DNA from: Rhypophila decipiens
Taxonomy: Eukaryota; Ascomycota; Sordariomycetes; Sordariales; Naviculisporaceae
Direction: 5' to 3'
DNA length: 56,761 nucleotides
Assembly (NCBI GenBank): GCA_033297075.1
Contig: MU858269.1
Span: 1-56,761, forward strand
Made by a program: the position numbers and the translations under genes. Below, piece by piece: positions 54,871 to 56,761 of this stretch. The notes below the pieces were generated by a model. That model saw only the letters and a program-made list of their open reading frames with translations, had not been told where the DNA came from and searched no databases. Each line of letters begins with the position of its first letter. The stretch's first letter is position 1.

Positions 54871-56187
54871 ATGAACAGCTGGCTTGTCATCGTCGCCGTC
54901 GTCGCCGGCCTGGCGACGGCCAGCGACAAGATGCCCGTCTTCCACGCCCGGGCCGAGGTTCCGCGCCTGACCCGCGAGTACGCCCAGCTCACCAACAACA
55001 CCGAGATCCTGTTCGAATGGCACGACGCCCGCCTCCAGCAGCACCTCTGGAAGGCCGCCACGCGCTCAAACACCGAGGAGCCTACCAGAACCGGCGGAAA
55101 ACTGGGAAAGCGAGCGCCCAATCCTCCCACGCCCCGACCAGTCGGAGCCCCCCTGGGGCGCGGCGACTGCGCCGGGTGCGCCGGCCTAGCCAGAAACCTG
55201 GACCAAGACATCCTCTCCTTCGACTGGCAGTACATGCAGACGCAGATGATCAAGGCGCGCAAGGACCGACTCAACAACAAATGCGTCTTTTACACGGGCC
55301 TGCCGCCGGCCGAGCAGGTGGCGATCCAACTCGCACGGGGGCTCCTCACGCCGCCCGCGGGCCAGTCGGACCTCGCGACGCAGTATGCTTGCTCGCAGAA
55401 CTTGTACACCATCTGGAACCTCTGGCCTGGGAAGAACGAAATCGACGACCAGTCCAAGACTGAGCTGCTCAAACACAACTTTTGGGAAATCGAGGAGGGT
55501 GAGAGCTGGCTGTACAGGTTGGCCCCCAGCAACACTGGTCAATTCGATGGCAACGACTATTTGCATTACCGGAGGCACTATTTCCGCGTGTATGAACTGC
55601 TCTCTTTCTCTCTCTTACTCGGACATTTGTCTAACACAAGGTGCAAAAAAACAAAACAGCATGTCCGACGCCATGGCCCACTCCTGCCGAGGAACCGTCT
55701 ACGTAATGGCCGGCAACACCGACATGAGCATCTACATCGGCATCTGGCCCGACACCGAGTATCCCACCCTCCTAGCCGCGCACCGCCTACCAGCAGGAAG
55801 CTACGGCAGAGTGACACGGCTCATCCTTGTGCACACGCTTCGCCCTTCCACCGAGCAATGGGAGTAAGTTTTCTTCTCACCTCCCTAAGGTACGTATGTA
55901 CTGCACTGCGCAACATAACTAATTTGAAAACAAAACAACAAAACAGAATGACATTCGAAGATGGCCACCCAAGACGCGGTACCAGGATCACAAAGCGAGA
56001 CCCGGATTACTTGCATTTCGACATGGGCGAGGAGCTCGAGGCCGCGGTGGCGGCTGGGAACATGACGGAGGAGGAGATTGGTGCTGCTTTGGTGCGCCGT
56101 CATACCCTCATGAAGCGCGATAGCTGCACGGCCAATCTTGAGTATGAGGCGGCTGATAGAGGTGATTGGTTTGGACGTGGTTACTAA
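54871..56187 (+). CDS. secreted protein of unknown function, 387 aa, 3 exons
   Basis: Exons 54871-55589, 55660-55863 and 55947-56187 (introns 70 and 83 nt, donors GTATGA and GTAAGT) join in phase. Signal peptide MNSWLVIVAVVAGLATAS. A basic segment (KLGKRAPNPPTPRP) may be a Kex2-type processing site (KR). The middle part (LDQDILSFDWQYMQTQMIKA) is helical. The C-terminal part (AHSCRGTVYVMAGNTDMSIY, then LAAHRLPAGSYGRVTRLILV) is beta-rich with Cys pairs (GDCAGCAG upstream). No known catalytic motif was recognised. Its position head-to-head with the killer-toxin-like chitinase suggests a joint role in antagonism, as a cargo, partner or immunity factor. This is inference. Confidence 0.7.
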   Translation: MNSWLVIVAVVAGLATASDKMPVFHARAEVPRLTREYAQLTNNTEILFEWHDARLQQHLWKAATRSNTEEPTRTGGKLGKRAPNPPTPRPVGAPLGRGDCAGCAGLARNLDQDILSFDWQYMQTQMIKARKDRLNNKCVFYTGLPPAEQVAIQLARGLLTPPAGQSDLATQYACSQNLYTIWNLWPGKNEIDDQSKTELLKHNFWEIEEGESWLYRLAPSNTGQFDGNDYLHYRRHYFRVYELLSFSLLLGHLSNTRCKKTKQHVRRHGPLLPRNRLRNGRQHRHEHLHRHLARHRVSHPPSRAPPTSRKLRQSDTAHPCAHASPFHRAMGVSFLLTSLRYVCTALRNITNLKTKQQNRMTFEDGHPRRGTRITKRDPDYLHFDMGEELEAAVAAGNMTEEEIGAALVRRHTLMKRDSCTANLEYEAADRGDWFGRGY

Positions 56188-56761
56188 GCAGGTGATTTGG
56201 TTGAGTTTTCATTCGGAGGATGATGAAATATTTGTTCGCTTACAACTTTCTTTTTGGGGTTTTAACTCGGGTAAGATTACTGATTGTTTGCTTTCTTGTA
56301 GTATGTATTTTTGGTGCCTTTTGCTTTTATATTGGTTTTTATTTTAACATTCATACGTATACAATCCTTACTTCATACGTACAAAACCTGTCAAGTGTTA
56401 GGAGTTAATATAGTAAACGCCTATAAGAATCCCACCCTTTGTTTTTTCAAAGCCGCACTTGCATTGTCGTAGAATATATTATATGTAGTGCATATAAAAA
56501 ACGGGTTTATTTTGTATGCATATCAACCGTATGATTAGTTATTTCTTTGTCCCGTGCCAAAGTACCTGAAGGAGACAGGACGGGGTCCCAGACTGTGATT
56601 TTAAAAAACAAACCATATAACTTGAGATAGAATTATGGTGGAAACATTTTGCTTGATATCCTACGTATAACGTGCGTGATAAGCGAGTGTCGCAGACAAG
56701 CGAGTGTCGCACTTTTCACAACCCACCACATCTATCCTCAATTACACAACCACAACACTAG
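56188..56761. other. AT-rich 3' flank to window end
   Basis: No gene was seen. A near-duplicate gataagcgagtgtcgca / gacaagcgagtgtcgca lies at about 56678-56713. Confidence 0.5.

Overview
The window is nuclear DNA of a filamentous ascomycete (Pezizomycotina, probably Sordariomycetes). Genes have short GT-AG introns (mostly 50-130 nt) and long unidirectional ORFs. The families are typical of these fungi: STAND/NACHT, HET, an SRPK-like kinase, a GMC oxidoreductase and a killer-toxin-like chitinase. Coding regions alternate with AT-rich, repeat-bearing intergenic stretches, as in accessory or subtelomere-like DNA. There is one assembly gap of 97 N inside a hexanucleotide array.

Layout. 0.5-2.2 kb: acyl/alcohol acetyltransferase-like gene (-). 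3.2-3.5 kb: a complete 320-bp miniature LTR retroelement. 4.0-7.6 kb: TBC-domain Rab-GAP (-). 8.9-10.5 kb: multi-pass membrane protein (-). 12.4-12.9 kb: small hypothetical protein (-). 13.7-15.4 kb: SRPK-like kinase (+). 15.7-16.5 kb: LTR-like element and a second miniature LTR retroelement. 17.3-18.8 kb: F-box gene with one in-frame TAG (+). 18.9-19.2 kb: (GAGGTT)n array. 20.7-23.7 kb (-) and 24.7-28.7 kb (+): a divergent pair, a STAND-like protein without a visible P-loop and a complete AAA+ ATPase, both ending in long charged Ser/Lys/Glu tails. 28.9-29.8 kb: hypothetical gene (-). 30.0-31.6 kb: a structurally intact Tc1-like transposon. 31.6-32.4 kb: broken Thr-rich secreted-protein gene. 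33.4-34.7 kb and 40.3-41.5 kb: two secreted beta-rich proteins of 350 and 351 aa with aerolysin-like sequence texture. 36.2-38.2 kb: secreted GMC oxidoreductase. 38.5-38.9 kb: small secreted protein. 41.5-42.1 kb: TIR-bounded repeat carrying a minisatellite. 42.7-43.9 kb (-) and 44.1-46.4 kb (+): head-to-head HET and NACHT genes, both with in-frame stops. 47.0 kb: zinc-ribbon-like small protein. 47.7-53.0 kb: 12-exon, 1436-aa killer-toxin-like GH18 chitinase (-). It is divergent from a 387-aa secreted protein at 54.9-56.2 kb (+).

Themes. First, self/non-self and antagonism genes dominate (NACHT, HET, STAND-like, AAA+, F-box, chitinase/toxin-like and beta-pore-like secreted proteins). Second, several of these carry single in-frame stops that match C-to-T changes (CAG to TAG, CGA to TGA) in otherwise intact frames. 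This points to recent decay, RIP or CpG deamination, or for TAG possibly to A-to-I mRNA editing. Third, the two miniature LTR elements appear to show different priming designs: one PBS matches the anticodon loop of Met tRNA, the other is complementary to its own LTR. The best candidates for an undescribed system are the divergent STAND-like/AAA+ pair and the chitinase plus secreted-protein module. All functions are inferred from sequence pattern alone.
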